Source: Pelagivirga sediminicola (GTDB lineage: Bacteria; Pseudomonadota; Alphaproteobacteria; Rhodobacterales; Rhodobacteraceae). Taken from it: a DNA stretch of 64,000 nt. The stretch spans positions 69,501 to 133,500 of the forward strand of contig NZ_QCYH01000003.1 of the NCBI RefSeq assembly GCF_003072125.1, in the 5' to 3' direction. Made by a program: the position numbers and the translations under genes. The notes below the pieces were generated by a model. The model was not told the origin of the DNA, did not search any database, and worked only from the letters and a program-made list of their open reading frames with translations. Of the stretch, positions 1 to 7,853 are shown one piece after another (position 1 is the stretch's first letter; every line of letters begins with the position of its first letter).

Positions 1-294
1 AGCGCGCGGCACCTGCCGCCGCTGCCGGTGGTCGCGGTCTTTGCCTTCCACGTCGCGGGGCCAATGGCGACATGCTATCTGCTCTGGGCGGTGCTGCTGC
101 GGCGCCTGCCTGCCACGGTGGCCGCGATCTCGATCCTGACGGCGCCGACGGTGGGCGTGCTGTCGTCGATCTGGCTGCTGGGCGAGCCTGTGTCGTGGCA
201 GAAAATCGTGGCGCTGGCGCTGATCGTGCTGTCGATCACCATCACGCTGTCCGGGCGCAAGGCCGGGGTGCCGCCGCAGAAACACAACAGCTAG
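1..294 (+). CDS. DMT/EamA-family permease, C-terminal part (5' end outside window)
   Basis: The reading frame is open from the first base and ends at 294, giving about 97 residues of the end of a drug/metabolite transporter. At least two hydrophobic helices are visible, one around the FAFHVAGPMATCYLLWAVLL stretch and one around VALALIVLSITITL. Between them is the EamA-like pattern 'A.ISILTAPTVGVLSSIWLLGEP', in which a GE(P/x) motif follows the penultimate helix. In this family the last five helices form the second EamA repeat of an inner-membrane exporter. The substrate cannot be inferred. The start lies upstream of the window, and internal Met codons are not the real start. Confidence 0.8.
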   Translation, partial: SARHLPPLPVVAVFAFHVAGPMATCYLLWAVLLRRLPATVAAISILTAPTVGVLSSIWLLGEPVSWQKIVALALIVLSITITLSGRKAGVPPQKHNS

Positions 295-505
295 ACAAGC
301 GGAATTTCCTGTTGCCATAGCCCTAAAACAGCACCGGCCTCCGGCGCCCTTTCTTGGGCGGGCGCGCTTTTGCCGCGACCGAGGCGCTGGAGCGTGCTAA
401 CCTTCGGCGCCGCTGATTTCGTCCGTGACGCCGAGACCCGTGACCGTTATCTGGGTGTGGGCGTCTGACGCCGCCCTGCCCTGCATCATCCGAAGGAGGC
501 ATCAC

Positions 506-2002
506 ATGCGCATCGTTGCAGCGCGGTTCAACCACGAAACCAACACGTTCTCGCCGGTCAAGACGCCGCTGGAGGCCTTCGCGCCCCTGCACGGGCAGGC
601 GGCGCTGGACTTCGGGCGCGGCTCGGCCACCGCTTTTGGCGCGTTCATCGAATACGCCGAGGCCGAGGGCGCCGAGTTGATCACGCCGCTCTCGGCGACG
701 GCCAATCCCAGCGGACCGGCCACCGCGGAGGTGTTCGAGGCGCTGGCGGGTCCGATCGTGGAGGCGGCGCAAGGCGGCTGCGATGCGATCCTGCTGGATC
801 TGCATGGCGCAATGGTGGCGGACGGCATCGACGATTGCGAGGGCGAGTTGCTGGCGCGCGTGCGGGCGGCGGCACCCGGCGTTCCGCTGGGCGTGGCGCT
901 GGATCTGCATGGCAATATCACGCCGCGGATGGTGGAGAATTGCGATTGCATCGTCGGGTTCAAGACCTATCCACATATCGACATGTTCGAGACCGGGCGT
1001 CACGTGACCCGGATCGTGGATGCGATGCTGCACAAGGGCCTGCGGCCCAAGATGGCGCTGAGCCATCCCCCGATCCTTGCCCATACGCTGAAGATGAACA
1101 CCGAAGAGCCATGCCTGATGACCGATCTGATCGCCGCCGCGCGGGACGGCGAGGCGCGCGGCGGGTTGCATGCCGCGACGATCTTTGGCGGGTTTCCCAT
1201 CGCCGATCTGGCTGAGACGGGCGTATCCATCGTGACGGTGGCCGAGGGCGCCGACGCCGCGCAGGATCTGGCCGATGATCTGGCGCGCATGGCCTGGGAG
1301 GGGCGCGAGGGGTTCGTCTATGACGAGGCACCGCTGGCCACATCGCTGGCCGAGGCAGTGCGCGCCGCCGATGGGCCCGGCGAGGGGCCGGTTCTGCTGC
1401 TGGATCATGGCGATAACTGCATGTCGGGCGGCACCTGCGACACGGTCGATGTGCTGCGCGCGGCGCTGGAGGCCGGAATGAGCGGCATCATCGCCGGGCC
1501 GATCTGCGATCCCGAAACCGTGGCGCAGATGATCGCTGCCGGCACGGGCGCGGCGATCATGGTGGATCTGGGCAACAAGGTGCCGCTGCCCGGCTTTGCG
1601 CCAAAGGCGCCGCTGACGCTGACCGGGACGGTGGGACAGATCAGTGACGGAACCTATGTGGTCAGCGGGCCGATTTACACCGGACAGACCTGCCGCATGG
1701 GCCGCGCCGCCGTGCTGGAGACGGGCGGTGCATTGGTGCTGGTGACGGAATTGCCGCATGAGCCATGGGATCTGGGCGTGTTCGGCTGCGCAGGGATCGA
1801 CCCGATCGAGGCGCGCTTCCTGATCCTGAAATCGCGGATGTATTGCCGCCCGGTCTTTGCGCCACTCTCGCGCGCGCTGGTGGAATGTGCGAGTGAGGGG
1901 ATCACAAGCTCGAACTTCGATCTTTTCCCGTTCGAGAAACTGCAAAGGCCGATCTTCCCGCTGGACCGCGATATGCGCTGGTCGCCGGGGCGGAACACAT
2001 GA
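506..2002 (+). CDS. M81 family metallopeptidase (MlrC-like)
   Basis: This is a 498-residue protein of the MlrC/M81 family, named after the enzyme that degrades linearised microcystin. Most members have unknown natural substrates and are probably cytoplasmic amidases or peptidases. The family signature ETNTFSP lies at residues 11-17. Metal-site-type motifs DLHGAM (98-103), DLHGN (133-137) and YPHIDM (155-160) follow, and the C-terminal half has the conserved DHGDNCMSGGTCDT segment. The ATG at 506 is preferred over an in-frame start at 425 because AAGGAGG sits at 493-499, directly before it. The acuI-like gene follows 47 bases later on the same strand, so co-transcription is possible. A link to microcystin is not implied. 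Confidence 0.88.
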   Translation: MRIVAARFNHETNTFSPVKTPLEAFAPLHGQAALDFGRGSATAFGAFIEYAEAEGAELITPLSATANPSGPATAEVFEALAGPIVEAAQGGCDAILLDLHGAMVADGIDDCEGELLARVRAAAPGVPLGVALDLHGNITPRMVENCDCIVGFKTYPHIDMFETGRHVTRIVDAMLHKGLRPKMALSHPPILAHTLKMNTEEPCLMTDLIAAARDGEARGGLHAATIFGGFPIADLAETGVSIVTVAEGADAAQDLADDLARMAWEGREGFVYDEAPLATSLAEAVRAADGPGEGPVLLLDHGDNCMSGGTCDTVDVLRAALEAGMSGIIAGPICDPETVAQMIAAGTGAAIMVDLGNKVPLPGFAPKAPLTLTGTVGQISDGTYVVSGPIYTGQTCRMGRAAVLETGGALVLVTELPHEPWDLGVFGCAGIDPIEARFLILKSRMYCRPVFAPLSRALVECASEGITSSNFDLFPFEKLQRPIFPLDRDMRWSPGRNT

Positions 2003-2049
2003 CGGCGCCGCGCGTTTTGGCGCCAGCCCGATGAAAAGGAGATGACAGC

Positions 2050-3048
2050 ATGACTTTCAACGCTCTGGTCGTGACGAAGGACGAAGACAGCGGCAAGACG
2101 AGCGCCGCGGTGGAGCAGATATCGCTGGACGATCTGCCCGGCGGCGATGTGACGGTCGCCGTGGAGTATTCCGGCCTCAACTACAAGGACGGGCTGTGCA
2201 TCGGGCCGGGGGGCGGTCTGGTGCGGAGTTATCCGCATGTGCCCGGCATCGATTTTGCCGGAACGGTCGAGGCCTCGGACGATGATCGCTACAAGCCCGG
2301 CGACAAGGTCATTCTGACCGGCTGGCGCGTGGGCGAGGCGCATTGGGGCGGCTATGCGCAAAAGGCCCGCGTCAAGGCTGACTGGCTGGTGCCGTTGCCG
2401 GACGCGCTGGATACGCGGCGCGCGATGGCGGTGGGCACTGCGGGGCTGACGGCAATGCTGGCGATCATGGCACTGGAGGATCACGGCCTGACGCCCGGCG
2501 CCGATCCGGTGCTGGTGACGGGCGCGGCGGGCGGCGTGGGCAGCATTGCCGTCGCCGTGCTGGCGCAGCTGGGCTACAAGGTGGCGGCCGTGACGGGCCG
2601 ACCCGAGACCGGCGATTACCTGCGCGATCTGGGCGCGAGCCAGATCGTGCCGCGCGAGGATCTGACGGAAATTACGAAAAAGGCGCTGGAAGCCGAGCAA
2701 TGGGCCGGCTGCGTCGATGCGGTGGCGGGGCCGATGCTGGGCCGGGTGTTGAAGCAGATGAAATACGGCTCTTCGGTTGCCGCCATCGGGCTTGCGGGCG
2801 GCGCACCGATCGAGGGGGCGCTGATCACGCCCTTTATCCTGCGGGGGGTGAACCTTCTGGGGATCGATTCGGTGATGCAGCCCTACGCGCGCCGCGTCGA
2901 GGCATGGCGCCGCATCGCGCTGCATCTGCCGATGGACAAGCTGGAGGCGATGGTTCAGCCCGCGACGCTGGGCGATCTGCCAGAGCTCGGCCGCGATATC
3001 CTGAAGGGCCGGGTGAAGGGCCGCGTCGTGGTGGACGTGAACGCCTGA
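2050..3048 (+). CDS. acuI: Acryloyl-CoA reductase, AcuI/YhdH-type MDR oxidoreductase
   Basis: This 332-residue zinc-independent medium-chain reductase belongs to the YhdH/AcuI group, which reduces acryloyl-CoA to propionyl-CoA with NADPH. The N-terminal GroES-like half contains the group signature SGLNYKDGL (41-49) and PHVPGIDFAGTV. The Rossmann glycine motif GAAGGVGS is at 158-165, and the C-terminus ends in KGRVVVDV. In roseobacters AcuI detoxifies acrylate made by DMSP cleavage, and a DMSP lyase gene lies about 5 kb downstream, which supports this role. YhdH-type quinone reductase activity on other substrates is the alternative. A strong terminator follows immediately. Confidence 0.82.
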   Translation: MTFNALVVTKDEDSGKTSAAVEQISLDDLPGGDVTVAVEYSGLNYKDGLCIGPGGGLVRSYPHVPGIDFAGTVEASDDDRYKPGDKVILTGWRVGEAHWGGYAQKARVKADWLVPLPDALDTRRAMAVGTAGLTAMLAIMALEDHGLTPGADPVLVTGAAGGVGSIAVAVLAQLGYKVAAVTGRPETGDYLRDLGASQIVPREDLTEITKKALEAEQWAGCVDAVAGPMLGRVLKQMKYGSSVAAIGLAGGAPIEGALITPFILRGVNLLGIDSVMQPYARRVEAWRRIALHLPMDKLEAMVQPATLGDLPELGRDILKGRVKGRVVVDVNA

Positions 3049-3070
3049 CGCGATTGCATTCTGACCCGTC

Positions 3071-3105
3071 AAAGGGCGCGCCGGGATAATCGGCGCGCCC
3101 TTTTT
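3071..3105 (+). terminator. Rho-independent terminator after acuI
   Basis: A GC-rich stem of about 12 bp (AAAGGGCGCGCC at 3071-3082 with GGCGCGCCCTTT from 3092) has a 9-base loop and runs into a T tract at 3101-3105. It closes the acuI transcription unit. Confidence 0.88.
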
Positions 3106-3229
3106 CATGCGTTGACCGGGCAAGCGTGATTTCCGATAGATTTAATCGGGTATTGATTTGCTTTGCCGAATATGGTGTGTCCATGCCAAAGCGAACCACG
3201 CCCGGTCCGTCACTGCGAAAGGATATGCC

Positions 3230-3655
3230 ATGATATTGCGAACGGCGCTGGCCTGTCTGCTGCTGGGAGCGGCGCTGCCGGCCGCGGCGGACGAGACCGA
3301 GATCGGCAAGGCCGTCTCGGTCGAGTTGAACGCGGCCGAGGCCAGCGATGCTGGCTGCAAGCTGACCTTTCTGGTGATCAACGGCCATGACAGCCCCATC
3401 GACAAGCTGGTGTACGAAGCGGTCCTGTTCGATGTCACGGGCCAGGTGGAACGCCTGACGCTGTTCAATTTCGGCGCGCTGCCCGCGGCCCGCCCGCGCG
3501 TGCGGCAATTTTCGGTGCCGGGCATTGCCTGCGACGGGCTGAGCCGCATCCTGATCAACGGGGCCAGCACCTGCGAGGCGCCGGAGCTGGAGCCGTTGGC
3601 CTGCGAGGCAGGGATGCTGACGCATTCGCGGACGGATATCGAGGTGCAGGGATGA
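3230..3655 (+). CDS. Small exported protein of unknown function at head of ExbB/ExbD/TonB operon
   Basis: The product is a 141-residue protein that begins with a short Sec signal peptide (MILRTALACLLLGAALP, cleavage probably after AAA near residue 20). The mature part has four or more cysteines (for example AGCK, IACD, STCEA and LACE) that could form disulfides in the periplasm. No family was recognised with confidence. The ATG at 3230 is chosen because GAAAGGA precedes it and the signal peptide starts there; the longer in-frame start at 3158 would bury the signal. Its stop overlaps the start of the ExbB gene by 4 bases, so it is translated with the energy-transduction proteins and may be an accessory part of that machine. 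Confidence 0.7.
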   Translation: MILRTALACLLLGAALPAAADETEIGKAVSVELNAAEASDAGCKLTFLVINGHDSPIDKLVYEAVLFDVTGQVERLTLFNFGALPAARPRVRQFSVPGIACDGLSRILINGASTCEAPELEPLACEAGMLTHSRTDIEVQG

Positions 3656-4302
3656 ACGCCGTGCTGGAGCCGCTGCGCCAGATCGCGGATCTCGGCGGGC
3701 CCGTCGTGCTGCTGCTGATCGCGGTATCGGTCGTGACGCTGGCGACGATGATTTACAAGGCATGGCAATTCGCCGCCGCGGGCGTTGGGCGACACACGGC
3801 GCTGAGCCGCGCCGTCGAGGCGTGGGACCGGGGCGACCGGGCCGGGGCGCGGGCGGCGCTGAACGAATCGAAAAGCTATCTGGCGCCGGTGGTGGACATG
3901 GCCTTCAGCTCGGACGCGGTGGACACGCCGCGCCTGACGGCGGAGGCCGAGACGCGGTTCGCGCGGCTTGAAAGGGGATTCCGGTTTCTCGACTCGGTGG
4001 CGCAACTGGCGCCGCTGCTGGGCCTTTTCGGCACGGTGCTGGGCATGATCGAGGCGTTCCGCTCGCTTCAGGAGGCGGGCGCGCAGGTGGATCCGTCGCT
4101 CTTGGCCGGGGGGATCTGGGTGGCGCTGCTGACCACCGCCGTCGGGCTGGTCGTGGCGATGCCGACCGCGCTGGTGCTGAGCTGGTTCGAGGGCCGGATG
4201 GACCGCGAACGCGTGACCGCCGAGCGCGCGATCGCCACCGTCCTGCGCCCGCGCGGCGCATCGGAGGGCGCGGCACCGGCGGCCGCGCCGCAACGTGTTT
4301 AG
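3652..4302 (+). CDS. exbB: MotA/TolQ/ExbB proton channel family protein
   Basis: This 216-residue inner-membrane protein is of the ExbB/TolQ type, which with ExbD uses the proton motive force to energise TonB or a TonB-like arm. The first membrane segment (about residues 16-36) is followed by a long cytoplasmic region. The hallmark APLLGLFGTVLGMIEAF (about 119-135) and a last pair of helices with the LTTAVGLVVAMP pattern come next. It overlaps the preceding gene (ATGA) and the following ExbD gene by 8 bases, and pairing with a tonB gene favours ExbB over TolQ. No partner TonB-dependent receptor is in the window. Confidence 0.88.
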   Translation: MNAVLEPLRQIADLGGPVVLLLIAVSVVTLATMIYKAWQFAAAGVGRHTALSRAVEAWDRGDRAGARAALNESKSYLAPVVDMAFSSDAVDTPRLTAEAETRFARLERGFRFLDSVAQLAPLLGLFGTVLGMIEAFRSLQEAGAQVDPSLLAGGIWVALLTTAVGLVVAMPTALVLSWFEGRMDRERVTAERAIATVLRPRGASEGAAPAAAPQRV

Positions 4303-4675
4303 GCCGCGCCGCAGACGAAACAAGTTGTCGATGACGTCGCTGATCGACGTCATCTTTTTGCTGCTGCTGTTTTTCATGCTGACATCGACCTTTTCCAAGT
4401 TCTCGGAAATCGAGCTTTCGGCGGCTGGCGGCGGGGCGGGCGCATCCTCGGACCCGAGGCCGCTATTTGTGCAGCTGGGCGCCGAGGAGCTGACGCTGAA
4501 CGGTGAACGGCTGGACCTGTCCGGGCTGGTGTCTGCCCTGCCGCACGAGGCGGGCGCGCCGGTGCCGCTGCTGATCTCGCTGCGGGGTGGCGTGACGTCT
4601 CAGCGGCTGACCGATCTGCTGGTCGCGCTGCGGCCCGCGCGGGGCGTGGCGCCGACGGTCCTGGGGGATACATGA
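4295..4675 (+). CDS. exbD: ExbD/TolR family biopolymer transport protein (first copy)
   Basis: A 126-residue single-span protein with the ExbD/TolR signature: a basic N-terminus (RPRRRRNK), then the helix LIDVIFLLLLFFMLTSTF carrying the membrane aspartate in the IDV motif that takes part in proton conduction. A small periplasmic domain follows. Translation appears to start at GTG 4295, 8 bases inside the end of exbB. The next in-frame Met (residue 13) would remove the basic leader. The gene overlaps the second exbD by 4 bases. Confidence 0.87.
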   Translation: MFRPRRRRNKLSMTSLIDVIFLLLLFFMLTSTFSKFSEIELSAAGGGAGASSDPRPLFVQLGAEELTLNGERLDLSGLVSALPHEAGAPVPLLISLRGGVTSQRLTDLLVALRPARGVAPTVLGDT

Positions 4676-5058
4676 GACGCGCGCGGGAAAAATCCCGGCG
4701 CGAGCCGACCATCGCGCTGATCAACATCGTGTTCCTGATGCTGGTCTTTTTCATGGTGGCAGGCACGCTGGCCCAGCCCCTGGACCGCGACATGAAGCTG
4801 ATCCGCACGGCCGATCTGGAAGGGCGCGCGGCGCCCGATGCGTTGGTCATCCACGAGGACGCGACGCTGAGCTATCGCGGAACGCAGATCCTGTCGCCCG
4901 CGGCCTTCATGGCGCGGCAGGAGGACCGGGCGGCCCCTGCTGTCCGGCTGATACCCGACCGCGATCTGCCCGCCCGCGATCTGATCCGCATCACGCGCGA
5001 GTTGCGCAGCGCGGGGGCGGAGCGGGTTCTGATCGTTACCGAAAGGGGGCTGGAATGA
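4672..5058 (+). CDS. exbD: ExbD/TolR family biopolymer transport protein (second copy)
   Basis: A second, diverged 128-residue ExbD/TolR protein. It has an arginine-rich N-terminus and the transmembrane segment IALINIVFLMLVFFMVAGTL. The usual Asp of the LIDV motif is replaced here by Asn (LINIVF), so the proton-carrying acidic residue seen in the first copy is missing from the equivalent position. This suggests the two ExbD proteins are not interchangeable and may form a mixed dimer. The gene overlaps its neighbours through ATGA junctions on both sides. Confidence 0.85.
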   Translation: MRRAREKSRREPTIALINIVFLMLVFFMVAGTLAQPLDRDMKLIRTADLEGRAAPDALVIHEDATLSYRGTQILSPAAFMARQEDRAAPAVRLIPDRDLPARDLIRITRELRSAGAERVLIVTERGLE

Positions 5059-5957
5059 TTGCCGCGTCGCGCAGCCTCGGGGTGCTGGCCCTGGTTCTGG
5101 CGGTCGTCATTCACGCGGCTCTCGGCTGGGCGCTGATGGCGCAGGACGAGGTCGAGATGGAAGGCGGTGCCGGGGCGCAGGAGGCGCGGATCGGCACCAG
5201 CTTTGCCGATATGGCGGTGGGCACGCTGGAGGCGGTCGCGACCGAAGAGGTGATCGAGCCGGACGCGCTGGAGGCGCTACAGCCGATCCCCGCGGAACCT
5301 GTTGAGACGCCGCCTGTCTCCGAGCCGTTGGAGCCCGAACCGTTGACGTCTGAACCGGCAGAGGATGCTGCTGCGATGATTGCGACGCCGGAGCCGTCGC
5401 CCGTGCCGCCAGTCGAATCGGCGGAAGCGATAGCAGCCGAGGACGTTGTCGAAGCCGAGGAGGATCAGGCGGTGAGCCGGTCGCTCCGGCCCAAGCGGCG
5501 CAGCGCGGATTTCGAGAAAAAGAACGAGCAGGTTGTCAAAAAACCGGCGCCGAAGCCGGAAAAGCCGCGCCAGCCCAAGCCGCAACCGCGCGGCAATGCC
5601 GAACAGAATCAGGTTCGCGGTGCGGCGACGGGCAACGATCAGGCCGAGGCCGCAGATTCAGGCGCGGCGCAAGGCGCGGCGGCATCCTCGGGCAACGCGG
5701 CGGTGAGCAACTATCCGGGCCTTGTGATGAAGCGCCTGTCGCGGGTCGCTCGGCCACGGGTCGGCGCGCGCGGCACTGCGGTGGTGGCGTTTTCCGTGTC
5801 CGGCACAGGAGGTTTGGCCGGGGTATCTGTCGCGCGCAGCTCAGGATCGGGCGCACTGGACCGCGCGGCCGTCGGCATGGTGCAGCGGGCGGCGCCATTT
5901 CCGCCGCCGCCGCCGGGGGCGCAGCGCAGTTTCTCGATCAGCATCGAGGGCCGCTAG
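5055..5957 (+). CDS. tonB: TonB family energy transducer
   Basis: This 300-residue protein is organised like TonB. It has an N-terminal membrane anchor (about residues 7-28). A long Glu/Pro-rich periplasmic linker (about 65-150) and a Lys/Pro-rich stretch (about 160-185, KKPAPKPEKPRQPKPQPRG) follow. The C-terminal domain (about 215-300) has the YPGLVMKRLSRV...GTAVVAFSV pattern and ends in a run of prolines (FPPPPPG). It is the last gene of the operon and starts in an ATGA overlap with exbD. It would transmit energy from ExbBD to an outer-membrane receptor that is not encoded here. Confidence 0.85.
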   Translation: MIAASRSLGVLALVLAVVIHAALGWALMAQDEVEMEGGAGAQEARIGTSFADMAVGTLEAVATEEVIEPDALEALQPIPAEPVETPPVSEPLEPEPLTSEPAEDAAAMIATPEPSPVPPVESAEAIAAEDVVEAEEDQAVSRSLRPKRRSADFEKKNEQVVKKPAPKPEKPRQPKPQPRGNAEQNQVRGAATGNDQAEAADSGAAQGAAASSGNAAVSNYPGLVMKRLSRVARPRVGARGTAVVAFSVSGTGGLAGVSVARSSGSGALDRAAVGMVQRAAPFPPPPPGAQRSFSISIEGR

Positions 5958-6034
5958 CCGCGCCCGCCCGGCGCAGGGGTTAATAAAGTGTAATGGTTAC
6001 GGACTGTTAGAGGGAATGCGCAACCGGTTTGGGA

Positions 6035-6063
6035 TTGACTCGGCGAACGGTTTCGCGTATAGG
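6035..6063 (+). promoter_or_regulatory. Sigma-70-type promoter upstream of the GTA cluster
   Basis: TTGACT (6035-6040) and TATAGG (6058-6063) are separated by exactly 17 bases, a close match to the housekeeping consensus. The predicted transcription start is near 6070, only about 20 bases before a strong terminator hairpin. A TTAA-N7-TAAT element at 5980-5994 weakly resembles a degenerate CtrA site (TTAA-N7-TTAA). CtrA is known to be needed for GTA expression in Rhodobacter, but this match is weak. Confidence 0.6.
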
Positions 6064-6070
6064 TTGTGAC

Positions 6071-6175
6071 ATGCTGGAAGAAGTGAGCGAGCGGCCCCGG
6101 GGGGTATTCCCCGGCGGTCGCTTTTTCATTTCGCGCGGGCGGTGGGGCAAGCAACGCAATCGCATGAGGCAGTGA
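6071..6175 (+). other. Possible leader ORF (34 codons) overlapping the leader terminator
   Basis: An ATG at 6071 lies almost at the predicted transcription start and opens a 34-codon frame that reads MLEEVSERPRG and then continues through the terminator hairpin to 6175. No ribosome binding site would be present on such a leaderless message. It could be a leader peptide that couples translation to attenuation, or simply chance coding potential in a short untranslated leader. Confidence 0.2.
6091..6126 (+). terminator. Leader terminator/attenuator before GTA g1
   Basis: A 12-bp stem with a single bulged C (GCGGCCCCGGGG at 6091-6102 pairing with CCCCGG-C-GGTCGC at 6109-6121, with one G-U pair) is followed by TTTTT at 6122-6126. 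It lies between the promoter at 6035-6063 and the first GTA gene, so transcripts from that promoter should mostly stop here unless antiterminated. Confidence 0.7.
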
Positions 6176-6181
6176 TCAAGA

Positions 6182-6523
6182 ATGAGTTTGATAACACCCG
6201 AAGAGGGCCCTTCGGGTCTGAGCGCAACTGTCACCACGCTGGAGCGCCAGTTGCGCGGCATGTGCGAGGATCTGGAGGCCCTGTCAGAACAGGTCAGGGC
6301 GCAGCAGTTCGACGATATCAAGAGCCAGAGCCGGATACTGGGCGACATCCGGCAGTGGCTGAAAATGGCAATCGAAGCGGAGACACAACTTGAGCAACGC
6401 AAAAAGAAAGAGCAGGGGATCGTCAATGGATACGCGCTCGACATGGACGCCGCACGGGATTCGATCGGGTGCCGACTGGATCGCCTCAGAAGAGCCAGAT
6501 GTCCGGGACGCTTTCCTAGATAG
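6182..6523 (+). CDS. GTA g1, terminase small subunit-like protein
   Basis: A 113-residue charged protein at the position of Rhodobacter capsulatus GTA gene g1, whose product acts as the small terminase subunit that binds DNA and the large subunit. Residues about 15-75 are strongly helical and coiled-coil-like (TTLERQLRGMCEDLEALSEQ). The C-terminal tail is arginine-rich. The end of the gene overlaps the start of the terminase large-subunit gene by roughly 100 bases in another frame. The assignment rests on position, length and the coiled-coil core rather than on a strong motif. Confidence 0.72.
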   Translation: MSLITPEEGPSGLSATVTTLERQLRGMCEDLEALSEQVRAQQFDDIKSQSRILGDIRQWLKMAIEAETQLEQRKKKEQGIVNGYALDMDAARDSIGCRLDRLRRARCPGRFPR

Positions 6524-7803
6524 TCTGGACGAGGGCGAGCTGCTGGCGCTGCCCTATCTGTTCGAGTTCTGGGCGATGGAGCATCAGCTCCCGCCCGAGG
6601 GCGACTGGCGGTCCTGGGTGATCATGGGCGGGCGCGGCGCGGGGAAAACCCGCGCCGGGGCCGAGTGGGTGCGCAGCATGGTTGAGGGGGCGACGCCACT
6701 GGATGCCGGGCCATGCAGGCGGCTGGCGCTGGTGGGCGAGACGGTGGCGCAGGTTCGGGACGTCATGGTGTTCGGCGAGAGCGGGATACTGGCCTGCTCG
6801 CCGCCCGACCGGCGGCCTGAATGGCAAGCGACGAAGGGGCGTCTGGTCTGGCCCAATGGCGCGATTGCGCAGGTGTTCTCCGCGCATGAGCCGGAGGGGC
6901 TGCGCGGGCCGCAGTTTGACGGGGCCTTGGGTGGACGAGATGGCCAAGTGGAAAAAGGCGCGCGAGACGTGGGATATGTTGCAGTTTGCCCTGCGTTTGG
7001 GAGAGCGACCGAGGGTCTGCGTGACGACGACGCCGCGTAATGTGGGGGTGTTGAAGGAACTCTTAAAGTCGCCATCGACCGTCGTGACGAGCGCGCCAAC
7101 CGAGGCGAACAAGGCGTTTCTGGCGGAAAGTTTTCTGGAGGAAGTGCGCGCGCGCTATGCCGGAACACGGCTGGGGCGGCAGGAGCTGGACGGTATTTTG
7201 ATGGAGGATGCCGAAGGGGCGCTGTGGACGACCAGCGCGCTGGAGGCGGCGCGCGTGGATCTGGCGCCCCAGATGGACCGGATCGTGGTGGCGGTCGATC
7301 CGCCGGTGACGGGGGGCGCCAAGTCGGACGAATGCGGGATCGTCGTGGTCGGGGCTGTGACGCGCGGGCCGGTGCAGGACTGGCGCGCCTATGTGCTGGC
7401 GGATGCGTCTGTGAGTGCCGCTAGCCCCGCGAAATGGGCGGCTGCGGCGGTGCGGGCGATGCAGGATTGGGGGGCGGAGCGGCTGGTGGCGGAGGTCAAT
7501 CAGGGGGGAGATATGGTGACGGAGGTGATCCGCCAGATCGACCCTATGGTGCCGGTCAGGGCCGTTCATGCGTCGCGTGGCAAGGTGGCGCGGGCGGAGC
7601 CTGTGGCGGCGCTGTATGAGCAGGGGCGCGTGCATCATATGCGGGGCTTGGGCGATCTGGAGGACCAGATGTGCGCAATGACGGTGCAGGGGTTCGAGGG
7701 CAAGGGCAGCCCGGACCGCGTCGATGCGTTGGTCTGGGCCTTGCATGAGCTGATGATTGAACCGGCGGCGAAGTGGCGACATCCGAGGGTGCGGGCGGTT
7801 TGA
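6426..7803 (+). pseudogene. GTA g2, terminase large subunit (frameshifted)
   Basis: Two overlapping frames together encode one large terminase of about 458 residues, the expected size for GTA g2. The first frame (6426 to about 6926) carries the Walker A motif GGRGAGKT at residues 68-75 and the ATPase core up to EGLRGPQFDGA. The second frame (from 6928) resumes exactly where the protein should continue, WVDEMAKW, which holds the Walker B acidic pair. It then encodes the nuclease half with VVAVDPP, AEVNQGGD and PDRVDALVW supplying the metal-binding Asp/Glu residues. One extra T in CCTTGGG at 6927-6928 accounts for the shift. Read as written, translation stops at 7040 after 204 residues, without Walker B or nuclease. 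The start at ATG 6426 is supported by AGGGGA at 6414-6419; a TTG at 6390 is possible. Sequencing error, real mutation or programmed shift cannot be told apart here. Confidence 0.88.
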
Positions 7804-7810
7804 CGGGTTT

Positions 7811-7848
7811 GAAGGGGGCGCAGCGGGTGATCGTTGCGCCCCTTTTTT
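7811..7848 (+). terminator. Bidirectional terminator between GTA g2 and the DMSP lyase gene
   Basis: GAAGGGGGCGCA (7811-7822) pairs with TGCGCCCCTT from 7835 with one bulged G and is followed by six T residues (7843-7848). The complementary strand has an A/T-flanked version, so it can serve both converging genes. It would stop GTA transcription after g2. Confidence 0.8.
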
Positions 7849-7853
7849 GTTTG

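Noticed and set aside
295..505. Possible terminator or small gene between the permease and the M81 gene
   Set aside because: A 5-bp CGCCC/GGGCG stem at 345-360 has no adjoining T tract, and the short frames show no ribosome site.
323..1945. Long minus-strand open frame opposite the M81 gene
   Set aside because: Its translation is Arg/His/Gly-rich without any family pattern, and the plus strand holds a clear M81 protein. It is an antisense shadow caused by high GC.
6920..6935. Programmed +1 frameshift in the terminase gene
   Set aside because: I saw no recognised slippery codon pair, stop codon at the shift site or stimulatory structure. A simple one-base insertion or sequencing error is more economical, though not excluded.
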